From Glandiceps talaboti (Eukaryota; Hemichordata; Enteropneusta; Spengelidae): a stretch of 64,000 nt of DNA. Made by a program: the position numbers and the translations under genes. The notes below the pieces were generated by a model, which saw nothing but the letters and a program-made list of their open reading frames with translations, had not been told where the DNA came from and ran no database searches. Below are positions 12,029-24,454 of this stretch, in pieces. The stretch's first letter is position 1, and every line of letters starts with the position of its first letter. The stretch spans positions 5,440,001 to 5,504,000 of the forward strand of contig NC_135559.1 in NCBI RefSeq assembly GCF_964340395.1, read 5' to 3'.

Positions 12029-15000
12029 GTTCATGTAAAACAAGCTGTTGTAAAAAAGATTCCTGTCAAGTGGATGCCATTGTAATATGATCTACAAATG
12101 TACATGTATGTTGTCACACGTTTTACAGAGATTTGTTTCTGTGCTGGATTAAGTCTCCTCTTGAGAGAAGTGCACACCAAGTCAATGTATAGTCCAGGCT
12201 GTAGATCACTGTAAACATCTTAAAGGAAGGTTGTCAGCCTGCAACATTCAAAATCTCAAGCATGAGTGACTCTTACATGAGAAAGGCACTATTTGTATTT
12301 AACGACCTTTGGGACCAAACAACAACCTATTCTCCACACTCCTATATAATATAATATCTCTTTCTTCATGAAAGCAATGGAAAAATTAATTTTTTACACT
12401 GCTTTCCTCCATTTTTACAGCTCAACCCAAAGGACTACATGAAGTGGTGACAAAATGAAATTACTGCAGGCTAAATCTATTTTGCAATACTTTAAAGACT
12501 ACAGTCCTTGAAAATTTGTCACAAAAGACCAGACTTTATCGAATTTAAAGATTTGATGCTGGAATTGAATTGGGCAAACCCAATCTGTGTAATGGAGTGA
12601 ATATGGGTCACATAGTGATTTAATAGACTTAGCACAGAGTCTTATCATTTAAATTGTAGTCTTTTCACTGTTATGCAGTATCACTGAATCTAATGTATTT
12701 TGTGTTGTCTAATTCTTATTCTGTATAGCAGGCTATATCAAGAATTGACGTGAAAACCACATAAAGCCACATGGTTGGTTAATGAGGTAATGACACAGTA
12801 CAGGTAACAAAAACCATGGATTACAGTGAGGCCTTCATTTTCCATCAGGGGAATTTTTATTTATTAAATCAACTGACAACATATTACAAACACTATATAT
12901 AATATATATTATAATAATACATGTCTTTTGAAGGATTTTAATTCCACAAAGTTCATATAATAACTAATTTGGATTCTAGGATTTTTGAATTTTTCATTAT
13001 ATATTTTGTACTGTATTGCCAATAGATTCACATTACATTACAACATATTGGAAATACTTATAACCGATTTATCAAAAGGATCCGATTTTGAATTTTCATA
13101 TTTCCCTAATTTGGAATAAAGTCTCTTCATAATTGTCAACATTGATTACACAGTTTGCTGAAAATATCATGTATGACTTTGAAGTATTGTACTGGTTAAC
13201 AAAATACTACCTGTTATAACACAAAACTATTTTCATAAATAACATATTTTATAAAACCATTTTAATTAAAAGTCAATAAAACTGTCCCATGCCTTGGAAA
13301 GGTAGCTTGTAATAAATATGTAGGGTCTAACAGTTTTATGACCAGAACATGGATTCCAGCTGAGAAATTATAGTGGTTTAAAGAGAGGATTTATGTGCCG
13401 CTCACACCTGTTTCTCGTAGTGTATATAGTTGATATTTTACTACATTGAAACACATTACTTAACAGAAAAATATAATGTCAGAATTTAATAATATTTAGC
13501 TATAGAATTATACTTCTTCTACAGCTTGCTCTACGGCTTGAATTTTGTGGTATATTTTCTTTAAGATTACAATAATCTATCGGAAAAACAATATCTCTAT
13601 CACATTTCAAGAAATTGGAACTCTTATGAACATTTTAATCAAATACTATGAAATATTAATGTTAATTGATATGGTACTTAGACTTAGAGAGAATTGTCTT
13701 TTTCTTTTTGAATTGAAACTCCCTATATTAAGCCATAAATCTTTCTACTCTGATAAATGAGAAGACTACAAAATTTTCCATCTATATCTTGAATCTGTTA
13801 AAAGTGAAATCCCAGCAACTGTAGTCATTTTTAGTGAATTTTTTTGCAAGCAATGCGCTATTTTAGTTTGACATTTATCAATGAAATATACTAAATACTG
13901 CCTGCACAGACATATAGCAACACAACAGCCTTTTATAATTTGATAAACTCCTTTAGATCACACAGTCTATCGTTCTGTAAATGCACCAGATTAAATCACT
14001 CACAAAAATATGTACCCCACCACATGGCAATTAATATTACTGGGTTGATTTGGACACAATGATGGTTCCAAATTTAGACTGACATCATCAGAAACAAAAT
14101 GGCCGTGGCAATGGTTCAACGGGCAAAAAGTACAAAACTGTATATCATGCATTTGTATAACAATGGATTGATAAAAAAATAAGAGATTTTCTAATGAATT
14201 CCTAATAGATGTTACTTTTTAAGTAGTCAGTTGTGAAGTAAATGGGTAATTGGGCATGTTAATCTTGACTTTGACTTCATTGTAAGGTCATTTGTAAGGA
14301 GAGCACAATCATTGCCATTATCTGAAGGAATTTGACCATTTGTGCATCACACAATCTCATACTAAATTTATTTGAATACAATTCCATAATTGTTAAAAAT
14401 AATATATTTTGGCCAATCCAAACTACATTTTACATGTAGACTGGACTAAAAGAGATGTTGTTGGTCTATAATATAATATTTTACAAAAAAATAAAAAAGA
14501 GTTTACATATTTTCCACATGTGTACTAAAGAGGATATTTGTCATGTAACTGTAATATTATTTCACAAAAAAACTAAGTTCAATTTATGATAATGATGATA
14601 ATAATTATGTAAAATACAAGATGTTTACTACTGCATTTCACAAAATCTCATAAATAGTTGATAAAATCCAAATTCAAAGACCAGAGTACAAGGAAAATGT
14701 AGTAGAGAACAGTCTCTGAAAAAAAAAATAAATGGCAAGTATATAATCTCAAACTAAAATGATAAGAGTATTAAAATGAAGGAAAAATAATTAGAATACA
14801 ACAAATAAGAAATACAATATAATGAGCCAATCTTAAGCAGCTGGTGAATAAATGTGACACAAATAGTAAAAATTTTATCATGTTCATGATTTTCTGGACT
14901 GAAATGATTTGTATTGAGATTGTGATAAGATATTTCGGAGTGCTAAAATGAAAGTCTGATTTTTAACACATTCTAAGAATTGTGTCAAGTAATGTTCTCA

Positions 15001-15267
15001 GTAGGGCAACTTAATGTTGGCAAATGCTTATAGTATTTCACATGTGGTAAAATGTTCTTGTGCTGATAGAAATCAATTTGAACTCTTTAAAAACATGAAC
15101 AACATCTTATCAATACTTCTCAAAAGAGGTAGAGTGTGTTGCTGAAATATAACATTGTGCAAAATAGATGCGTTTCTGATAATACAAGTAAATTCTAGTG
15201 TTCAAAAATATTTGAATTGATAGCATCCATCAGCACCAACAAGTGTTTTAAACAAAATGGAATCCAT
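12029..15267. other. AT-rich non-coding stretch, no gene seen
   Basis: Only short chance frames. An alternating TA-rich run lies at about 12892-12918. Homopolymer A runs occur near 14480 and 14720. No gene, RNA or element was recognised. Confidence 0.55.
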
Positions 15268-15515
15268 GTTGAATATGCAAATTATAACCTGTAACATCGA
15301 ATATGCAAATTACATGTGTAATGTCAAATATGCAAATTTCAACATGTAAGTTACATGAATGTACAAATTACAACCTGTAACATTGAATATGCAAGTTTCG
15401 ACATATAACAGTGAATATGCAAATTACAACCTATAATATCAAATATATGCCAATTGCAACATTTAATGTGCTGAATATGCAAAATGAAATGTCACATGTT
15501 GAATATTGAAAATGA
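15268..15515. repeat. Diverged minisatellite of about 29 bp built on ATATGCAAAT
   Basis: About eight units of the type GAATATGCAAATTACAACC followed by TGTAACAT run through the segment with indels and substitutions. ATATGCAAAT or near variants occur at about 15275, 15301, 15329, 15388, 15415 and 15475. ATGCAAAT is the octamer recognised by POU-domain factors in animals, so the array is also a homotypic cluster of that word. Whether it is bound is unknown. Confidence 0.75.
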
Positions 15516-16664
15516 AATGGTATGTGAATTGTAATGAATAGATGAAATAGAATCTATAGACACATACACATCATTCTTGCAGCACATATTTTGCTGAAGC
15601 AACGAAGCCCTCTTGGTGGGTACATTTTGAATGGTGCCATAAAGAGGCCTGTGGCTTATGATGTTTGTTGATTTACATATGCAATGTTGGATATGCAAAC
15701 TGCAGTGAATCATTTTGAGTATGAAAATTGGAATAATTTGTAAGAAATGAATTATGATTGATTTGTGTAACTGTAAAACTATTTTCTGCAATATGGTAGT
15801 ATACAATCCATCAATTTATTTTAAAGACTAATTACATATGGTATTATATAATGTACCATTATAGTATATTGAAAATGTTGAAAAATGTAAATGAAAAAAT
15901 TATCGGTCAAAGCATGGTAACCTTTGACCTATACTTAAAAGCATGATACATTATACACAATGCATGCACAATGTTATTTAGGATTAAGCATATGTTCATT
16001 GTGTTTCATTAGTCAGTTTTTTTGCTGTAAATGAACACTTATAGTGCATGCAAGTCTGGAGTGTCCCATTACAGTGTGTATGAAATTTATGGGAAGCTCA
16101 AATAGTACTCCATGGGGACACAAAGCAGTGAAACTGTAGATTCTATTTGTATCATATAGCCTATTTGCATGCATGGTGGTTTCTTGGTACATGTATCATG
16201 TAGTTTCAAATAACGGTATATTATGTTTAGCGAAATTTCGCATTACTTTATTTTGATATCTTTGTGAAATTTGTGTTCGCTTCAAATCAGAGAGAGTGTA
16301 GGCAAGAGTTGGAACATCGAAAACATTTGTTAAAAAAATGCTTGAAGGTATAGTATATTTATCATAAATTATAACTTCCATAAACTGATCCCGATATAAT
16401 TACATTTTAACATGCTACTAAAAAATTGAAGAATTCAAAATAGAAATACTTTATGTAGACTTCCTCATGTACCAATAACACCATTCAGGAAGTCATTTTA
16501 ACAACTATATATGTATGACAGTGTTATTGCTTACGTTGGTCACCTAAATTATAATCTTGTGCTTTCAAAATCAGAAATATAGCCATTTAATATTAATAAT
16601 ATAGGCCTACCAAATTCCTGAAGTTAATTAGATATTCATGGTGCTTTATTTAATGTAAATGTTC
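15516..16664. other. AT-rich non-coding stretch with one inverted dispersed match
   Basis: Short minus-strand frames at 15492-15806 and 16196-16381 are not recognised as genes. The segment 16293-16329 matches 19407-19441 in inverted orientation and is listed separately. Confidence 0.5.
16293..16329 (-). repeat. Dispersed inverted match, member 1 (pairs with 19407-19441)
   Basis: AGAGTGTAGGCAAGAGTTGG is identical to the reverse complement of part of 19407-19441, and the match continues with few differences through ACATC and TTTG. Read on the minus strand here and the plus strand there, both encode FDVPTLAYTL, so the pair could be a relic of one coding or mobile segment. No flanking homology was recognised. 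Confidence 0.6.
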
Positions 16665-17030
16665 AGTTTGTAATATTGAATATTTCACTGTAAAGCCTGC
16701 TTTTATTCAAAACTAGTCACATTCACCATTTTGTGTTTACTAAATTACTTGTATAGCCATGAAAAGTTGTATTTAAATTGTGATACATGATATTATTTGA
16801 TATACTGAGTACTTCATTGCAAAGTTCCCTTTGATACATCTGGTCACATGTCCAAGTTTTGTAAAAAAAAAAATGAATTATAGGTATTAATAAATATGAT
16901 ATTTGATCTTATACTATATGTATATAATATCAGTGGAATATGCCAAGGCCACTTTGATGCAAAAATGGTCACATTCTACTTTTTAAATATGAATTATAGA
17001 TATTAATAAAAATGATTTTGATATTGAATT
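16665..17030. repeat. Diverged tandem repeat, about 120-135 bp, 3 copies
   Basis: Units near 16668, 16789 and 16924 each contain an AATATT/GATATT start, a GCAAAG or GTAAAG or GCCAAGG block, CTTTGAT or CTTTTAT, and GTCACAT. Units 2 and 3 continue with ATGAATTATAGGTATTAATA or a variant and then ATGATATTTGAT or ATGATTTTGAT. Copies are clearly related but old. Confidence 0.72.
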
Positions 17031-17168
17031 ACAAGATATCTGTTGAAATAAAAGAACATTTCAGGTGTTGACTGACATTTGTTTTAAAAAAAAGGATTCA
17101 TTAGAAATATTCCTTTTGGAATCCCTCCAATAAATCCTAAGTTATGATGCTATCAGTATTTGGCTAAG

Positions 17169-17480
17169 CAGGTGACTCGTTTTCTGCATCATAAATTCCC
17201 TTTGCAACTGGCAACGAGTTTTATATCGTCTTGGTGTGAAATGAACTCGCTGCGATGAGTCAATCTATCAGTTAAGGAGCACAATGCGTGAACAGTTAAC
17301 GTCAAGAAATATGGGGAAGCTAACACAAGATAAGAGCCGTTAGGTTAGTCTATGGCTGAGAGTTATCTTTCAGGGCCGCGAGATAAAATCAGTTCTTTCG
17401 TTCAATGAACGATAGAGTACAAAGTGAGGATGTGAATGCCATGCTATCTATAGTATCTGTTGTACAGTAACGACGTGCAT
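17169..17480. promoter_or_regulatory. CpG-retaining block with paired GATA motifs; candidate regulatory element
   Basis: About 14 CpG dinucleotides fall in roughly 310 bases, while flanking sequence has very few. The block contains AAGATAAG near 17328 and an inverted GATA pair, TTATCT then AGATAA, separated by a GC-rich spacer with GGGCCGCG at about 17363-17386. A perfect hairpin TCGTTCA-A-TGAACGA lies at 17398-17412. There is no long open frame. It may be a conserved enhancer, an unmethylated promoter fragment or a decayed element. The function is inference. Confidence 0.35.
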
Positions 17481-19406
17481 TATTTAGATGTAGAAAACAA
17501 CCTTTTTATCAGTCGCATTCAAAGGTGTAAATAAATTCACTGCTGTAGTGTTGACGGTGTTGAAATAATAATGAGGAATCTAGAATGACTGCATGAGGAA
17601 GCTTTTCTTCATGCCAGCCATATTGTATGATGATGAAAAGCAAGATGATTGGGTTTAAAGATTCATGATGTCGATGCCTGGTTTTCATCATATGCTTTCT
17701 GTAATATTATAACTGCTAGCATACTACTTGTATAGATTAAAAGGAAAATGGCCTGAATACACAAGTTCATCTTGACTCGCAGGAATAAGATGGATTAAAA
17801 TGGACTGAATAAAAACAGTAATGTGGAATTTTCTTATAAAAAATAACAAACTTAATTAACATAGTTGAAATGTGATGTTTTATTTTTCATGGTAATGTTT
17901 GAAATGTAAGGCGCAACACAAAAACAAGAGTTGTGTACATTTGGATGTATTAAATATGAAAGTGGTGTAACGACAAGATGTTACTTGTGATGTTAGTGGC
18001 GGATTAATGATAATATGGTTGCTAATGGTGGACAATTTATATGCTACAGTGTAAGTTTAACTCAACTGAATACCTGATGGTAACGGTGTCTGTATCTGTA
18101 TAAATTAAAATTCATACTATAAAAATGTAGTGGAGATAGAGGAGTGTGTGTGTGAATACCATATGGATAGGTGAAGCATTGTGTTGAAAATTTAAAATAT
18201 ACACATGAAATGGAGGGTGAGGGTGAGGGAGAGGGGGTTCAATACCTGATGTGTAGGATTATGAGAAGTATGAAGTTAAAAATGAAAATGTTCACAATTG
18301 AAATGGAAAGGAAGGAATACAAGATGGGGTTGAATGTGGCTTTATGAAGTAGTATGACTTGAAAATTGAAAATTGATACTATTGCAATGAGGGGTTTTGC
18401 CACAGACTTGTATTTAAAGTAAGCAAAAAAATTACTGAATACAAACCATGCAATTTATCAAAATAAACCTTGCTACCAGTATAATTGAAATATGGGGAGA
18501 AATAACACATTGTAACTAGTATGTAACATTTGTGAAAATAATTCCATGAAATGACAATTAGTACAATTGATATAGGAAGGTAATCAAAATATCCAGACTA
18601 GAGAAATAGCAAAATATGTGAATTCTAAGTGTTACTTTTGTACTTAGTAATGGTTGATTGTTTGTAAAGGAAGGCACTAACTCTTCATGCTTATGAATAT
18701 TTCAAGATTAAGTGGATCTGTCAGTCCTGTTACATTAACGAGCTCCTGTCATGTAAAAAAACTGTAGTAACTTGATTCTGAATGACCCCTTGCCATTGGC
18801 AACATCATTACTGTCTGAATCACAGCCTGCTGTTACGTAGCAACCAATGTGGTTACCAAGGCAACCCATCAGTACTGGTAATTGTCTTGAGTTCAGAGCA
18901 GCTGGAAAGAATGTCGGTTTCTAGTTGTGTTATTGATGGCAAATTTTATGTTCAAATTTGCATTTTCACAGCCATCATGACACTAAATAGAATTCTGTTT
19001 TCATTTATAGATTGGACATTGATTAGCATTGTAGAGAGGATTGCCTCATTTTAACCTACACAGTAGAAATTGTTGATTAATTGTCGTCAAAATATTTTAG
19101 GTAAAGGAGAAAATATAACAGTGACTGTTGGCTAAATGAATATTTAGTCTTAAATTCAGATGTTCTAAAATGCCTTAGAGACCATGTTAGTTCTGTAAAT
19201 AATAATGAAAACATTAAATATTTTAAAAAGTGTTGTTTTTCATATAAAGACAAGAAACCGATCCATAAAAAAAGAGATGACAATGTATGTTTATTGATTT
19301 ATTTGTGTAGTCGTGATATTCATATTGCTGTGGTTGTGTAGAGTCAATGCAATTTTAGATTATTCGTATGTGTTTCATTTTCCAGAGGTGAGTGTACGTA
19401 AAAGTA
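17481..19406. other. Non-coding stretch, partly purine-rich
   Basis: The plus strand is purine-rich between about 18120 and 18400, including GGAGGGTGAGGGTGAGGGAG at about 18212. A 90-codon frame at 18782-19054 shows no recognisable domain. No gene was supported. Confidence 0.5.
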
Positions 19407-19441
19407 CAAAGGTTTGATGTCCCAACTCTTGCCTACACTCT
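19407..19441 (+). repeat. Dispersed inverted match, member 2 (pairs with 16293-16329)
   Basis: This is the reverse-orientation partner of 16293-16329, sharing CCAACTCTTGCCTACACTCT exactly plus diverged flanks. The plus-strand reading here is FDVPTLAYTL. The distance between members is about 3.1 kb. Confidence 0.6.
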
Positions 19442-19679
19442 ATTGATGATTGTTTTTTTTGTAAGGATTAAAGTGAAATAGGTCATCTTTCGTGTAATAT
19501 ATTAAAATCCTCTAACCATGATGAGAATTGGAATAAAGTGACATAGTTCAACTTAGTGTTCAACTTAATAATAAACAGGCCTTGGAAATAAATTATTTAG
19601 ATTTTTGCTGTTACATTTGTTCAGGAAAGCTCCAAACCAATCTTGGTTCAAATCAAGAAAAAGATATGAGGATTACCGT

Positions 19680-19920
19680 ACAAATTTTTTAGATAGAGAT
19701 CAAAATGTATCAAAATTTAGTCATTTTAGAATCCAATATGGCCGCCGATTACTGTGTTTAATTATTAAACTCTGGGAAAATAAAACATTGTTGATTTCTT
19801 TGAAAACAAGATGACGAACCCTCAATTTTTTTTAATTATTTCAAAAGGACTAGAAGCAAGCTTTCATATTGGTAACTTTGGAGAGATTTTAAGAAGTTTG
19901 ATTTTCAGTGAAATTCTACC
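19680..19920 (+). repeat. Dispersed repeat with ATTTTAGAATCCAATATGG core, copy 1
   Basis: The order of shared blocks is TCAAATTTTTT, AGAGATCAAAATG, ATTTTAGAATCCAATATGG (about 19724-19742), TTGATTTCTTTGAAAACAAG, ATTATTTCAAAAGGAC, AAGCTTTCATAT, GGAGAGATTT and TTTGATTTTC. Copy 2 (22409) and copy 3 (24455) keep subsets in the same order and orientation. The core continues as CCAATATGGCCGCC, which resembles a YY1 site. It could be a short interspersed element or an old segmental repeat. Confidence 0.75.
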
Positions 19921-20050
19921 TTAAATGTTGGTACTTTATTTTGTCTGAGCAACAATTTCATCTCGAGTACATATTGTGTATTCATCTCAATGTGTATTGT
20001 TATGTAAGTATAAAATCTCCATATAGTGGTGTTTTTTTATCATAAAGAGG

Positions 20051-20223
20051 TTGTTTCTGGATGACCTGATGTCAAAGTATAGCTGGACCTAAAAATTATT
20101 CATTTCATTTAATTTGCCTAGATATCATATCAATTTTGTTTCTATATGACCTGATGTCAAAAGATAATTTATGGGTGGACCTAAAAATTATGCCATCAAA
20201 TGATTCATTTAGTTTGCCTAGAT
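20051..20223. repeat. Tandem duplication, about 85 bp, 2 copies
   Basis: TTGTTTCTGGATGACCTGAT at 20051 recurs as TTGTTTCTATATGACCTGAT at 20136. Both copies then carry GTCAAA, GGACCTAAAAATTAT, ATTCATTT and TTTGCCTAGAT. Copy 2 has short insertions. Confidence 0.88.
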
Positions 20224-20248
20224 TAAAGTATGTATTTTGAAAATTTCA

Positions 20249-20268
20249 GCCCCCCCCCCCTTCCCCCA
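20249..20268. repeat. Poly-C tract
   Basis: A run of 11 C residues is followed by TT and five more C residues. It is isolated in AT-rich sequence. Confidence 0.9.
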
Positions 20269-22408
20269 TTCACAACCACCAAGCAGCACTCTAAAATAAC
20301 AGTCAAGAGTAGACTGCTCAGTGTATAAACAGTAAAGTTCAAGAATTGTTTTCCAACTGTGCTAACATTAGGTTAGCAGCTGACTAGCTCACTGGACACC
20401 TGGCACACCTTCCAATTATACCGCACTGCCATCATGCATGGTTGATGTCAGCACATGTGGTATGTTAACATCAGGCTAGCTCTGATAATATTATGCTGAC
20501 ACCAGGGTAGAAAAATGGAAAGGGATTTTCGCTTATTTAGATATTTATTTATTTATATATTAACTTTGTTTAAACTCAATGTACAGGTGGCCTGAAGATG
20601 GCCACTCTTCTAACTTTTTGAGTGTTCAAACTTTAATAAAGGAGAACACCACTCCAGGACATTGGTATTTTCATAAACTTTTGGTTTCTGGAGTCATTAT
20701 TTCACATCACATGAATATTGCATGTTTACCAAGGAACACCAAATTGAACCTGTAGTTCACTTTCATTGTTCTCATAGTGGTCCCATGTTGCCTCATATGG
20801 GACTTAACACGCATATGAATTAGATGGACAATGAATATTCATGACAATTGTTCTGAAACTAATATAAACATTTAGGAATCATGAATATTAATATGTGAAA
20901 TCATGAAATAACTTTTTGATATTTTTTATTTTATGATATTTTCCGGGAGTTACGTTCTTCTTTTCAAGCAAACTACAAAAATGATGTGTACATTTGAAAT
21001 ACTGTACACTACCTTGTTCTGTTACTAATAGTCTCAAACATCAATATTGAACTTTGAATACAAATTTTACCAGACTTCTAACAAACTGGATGTGTATATG
21101 AAAATAAACCTTCCGTTGATCAGGTTTTCAAACTGAAAGTGAAAACACACAAAATGTCAACCACATGGTGGTTTAGCACCATAGGAGGACGTACCAGAGA
21201 CAATCAGTAAAACATTCTAATAATTCTGTGTACTTAAATACCCTATCCTTCATAGTGTGTGAAGCCATTACAATTACTACATCTATTATGCTATGACTAA
21301 CAGCTATACAGCTATGGAATATTCAATGAGGTAAAGGAGGAGGTAATTACAAAGCTACTAAAACAAGACACCGCTGATCCATATTGAGAACATTTCATCA
21401 ACAAGCTCAAGATCATTATTAAAATTAAAGCACAAGAATGCAGTGTTAATTTACATGTATCCAGTTATCCCATTATCTACAAGGGTGTATTGTGTAAATA
21501 ACAAAGGATATAGATTAGGGCTTTTTAACAAAATGTTAATCAAAAAGTCAGTCTTTTCAATGATTGAGGAAATCAGCAGTGAAGGACTTTGCAGCATTAT
21601 TGGGAAGATTAAGGGTCATATACAGATTTAATGGGAGAGCTTTCACCACATTTCAACACTAATCCCTGATGTCTGATTATGGACAGAGTCGCAAATAATT
21701 GATAAAGCTGTGAGAAGAATAGAGAAAAACAAATCTGTACTGTTTGCTACATTTTTTATACCCTTGCCCTTCTGTTTTTCAACAGTTTTTCTTAGAATTG
21801 TTACAGCTAGTCTCATGTGGTCTTTTTTGAGTGACAGCAAAGTTGTTTTGGGTTTAAGAATAAATTGGAGACTGATGACATGAGATGCAATATTTGTGTT
21901 ATGGAAATAGCTGTTAGTGATGACTACAATATATCAACTTAGTAGAACCCAAAGCCTGTGGATAGAAGTGACATGTATTTACATAATTAGTTAAATTTAG
22001 GGCTCTAGATTATTGGACTGTAATCATTTGTATGTAAAGCCCTGTATATTTGCATAATTATTTACATTGAAAGCTGTTGCTTGCATAGACGTAATTGTTT
22101 GATATTCAAATATTATCAACTGTGTTCAATTTTAAAGAGAAGATTTTCGTATAGTTTTACCAGTCTGTGATATTTTGCAGCTGTTTTCATTTATTCAAAT
22201 ATTTATTATATCGCAAATCACCATGAACAATTTTATGCGTTTCCAATTGTATTAGAACAGATATGAAATTTTCTCAAATTGATACAGTTTTGATTATAGT
22301 ATGTCGCCATGCCATGGAAACAAACCTTCTAAACTTTTCCTGTTACTTTTTTCTAGAAAACACAAACATGTTCTCAGTTAAAATTAAGGAAAAATCAGAA
22401 GTCATCAT
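20269..22408. other. Non-coding stretch, no gene seen
   Basis: Only short frames without recognisable domains. The segment 20350-20520 is slightly less AT-rich and contains several GCTAGC/GTTAGC-type words. A GGAGAACACCACTCCAGGAC segment near 20641 looks like part of a dispersed element, but its limits could not be set. Confidence 0.5.
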
Positions 22409-22650
22409 TCAAATTTTTTGAAAAGAGGTGTACATGATATTATTAAAATCAACCCATTTTAGAATCCAATATGGCTGCCAAATCTTGTGTTAACTCTAGG
22501 ACAAAATAAAGATTGTCAATTTACATGCAAATAAGAATTTTAAAACTCCAAATTTCTGTCATTATTTCAAAAGGACCAGGAACAAGCTTTCATATGGCAA
22601 GATTCGGAGAGATTTATAAGAATTTTGATTTTCCAGGAAACTGTTTCCTA
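22409..22650 (+). repeat. Dispersed repeat with ATTTTAGAATCCAATATGG core, copy 2
   Basis: It shares TCAAATTTTTT, ATTTTAGAATCCAATATGG (about 22456-22474) followed by CTGCC, ATTATTTCAAAAGGACCAGG, AACAAGCTTTCATAT, GGAGAGATTTATAAGAA and TTTTGATTTTC with copy 1, in the same order. A short segment with CATGCAAATAAG is inserted or diverged in the middle. Confidence 0.75.
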
Positions 22651-23680
22651 AAGCGTGCATATTTATTTTAAACCCTTTTCTAGGGAGCTTTACCTGCACT
22701 TGTCATAAATTTTATTTTTATTTTACTTCTTTTGTATATGATGGTGTACTTCCTGAAGAATTTATAGCGATTAAATATCATAGTTTGAAGAAAAAATGTT
22801 ATTTATTTCCCCCAAAATATAGTAACATCAAAAATGTAGTCTTGTAGAAATTTAAAGGCCATAGTTTCAATCTCATGTTATTGCATTAGATTCATTTTAC
22901 CAGTAACACTATAGGGATAATGTAGGAGTATTGTTGAAGACCAACTCTTTCTATACCTTTGACAGTCAACCGTTTTTAGACCTTGATTTTCTTCCTTTAT
23001 CCAAACTTGAGATAATGTACTTACCATTGTTGCTTGAAAAGAATGATTGATTCAAATTGTACAAATAATTTCAGAATTTTATCATCAATTAAACTATATT
23101 GGTCCAAATAGTTGGAATACTTAAGATCTTCCCAGCTTTATATTCAATTAATCTATTTTCATTTGAATAATCATATTTTGTATATTTTAAAAGGATTTAT
23201 ACTGAGAAATATTTTTACATTCCATATTTTTATTTGTGATTACTTAAGAAGATTTGGACAAGGTAACATTTCCTGCTTGTGATAAAATAACCTTTATATA
23301 TATTAAAAGTTGTTTTGAACACTGAAGAGAACAAGATGTGTTTTTAATAAAACAGATATACCGGTATACATCATAATCAAAATGAGTGACAGCGTATATG
23401 ATAAATTGTAAATTTGTTATATGTATTTGTAATTTGAATTGCGTAGACTATTTATTATAGCTGGTTTTATCATACATAGAAATGTTTTGGTTGAAATTTG
23501 AGAAATGAATTCAATCAGGAATGATAAAGTTGCAAACATTGCAGTATGACATAAATGGAACTGCTTGGCATCTGTGAAATTGTTTAAACTATTCTTAAAT
23601 TCTAGTAAAAAGTATACTCCAGTTTTATTGTGGTAATTAATATTTTAATAGTTGAATTGAAATGAGTATTTGTAACACAT
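22651..23680. other. AT-rich non-coding stretch, no gene seen
   Basis: No frame longer than about 60 codons of interest. A short self-complementary word, TATACCGGTATA, lies near 23358. Nothing else was recognised. Confidence 0.55.
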
Positions 23681-23865
23681 GTATGTATAATATGTTTGTT
23701 TGTGTATGTGTGTATGTATGTATGTATGTATGTATGTATGTATGTATGTATGTATGTGTGTGTGCATGTATGCATGTATGTATATATGTATGTATGTATG
23801 TATGTATGTGTATATGTGTGTGTGTTTGTATACATGTGTGTGTACACCAGTATGTGTATGTATCA
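23681..23865. repeat. GTAT / GT compound microsatellite
   Basis: A long pure run of TATG repeats from about 23711 to 23756 passes into GT-rich and then again GTAT sequence. Overlapping Cys/Met/Tyr/Val frames on both strands here are artefacts of the tetranucleotide repeat. Confidence 0.95.
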
Positions 23866-24454
23866 GTTCTATATCTGTGTAGTATCTGTGTATCTATAAC
23901 TATCTACATATTAATACATGTTACTGTATGAAAATGATATGGGCATACATACTGTCTGTAAAGAATCTTAGATTTAATGAAAACTTAATAGTGTAGAACT
24001 TGTGATTCAAATTGTAAATAATAGGCAATTAAACAAATTTTTGATGTGTAAATTTGAGAGATAAATTTCAAAAGAGATATATATTATATTTAAAACGATG
24101 TTTAAATACAGGGTTAGGGATATATGTCAACGTATGGTAGTCATAAACTTATGTTGTATGTGATTAACCAATACAGAATATTAGAATTGAATAGCTAATA
24201 AATATGATTTCGTGATACATTAATGTACAATGTAGATATGGGACAGAATAATTTGTGTTTTCAATGAAATAATTGATTTTAAGTTATTTCTTCTGTTAGT
24301 TTTCATGAAAATGTTCAAGCAATGAACAGCTCCATCAAGTGCATTGAAAGTTTTGACAAAGTATCCATTGTGAAAATGAAATGTTTTGTCATCACCTTGC
24401 TGAAGAAAACTCAAGACCCATTCTTAATTAAAGTCTAGAAAAAAATGGTCAATG
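23866..24454. other. AT-rich non-coding stretch, no gene seen
   Basis: Only one short minus-strand frame (24220-24414), with no recognisable domain. Confidence 0.55.

Noticed and set aside
18060-18400. Purine-rich segment as a tandem repeat
   Set aside because: AATACCTGATG recurs at 18069 and 18241, but the intervening sequence does not align well enough to call a repeat.
23602-23931. Cys/Met/Tyr/Val or His/Thr/Tyr-rich frames on both strands
   Set aside because: They are translations of the GTAT microsatellite in several phases.
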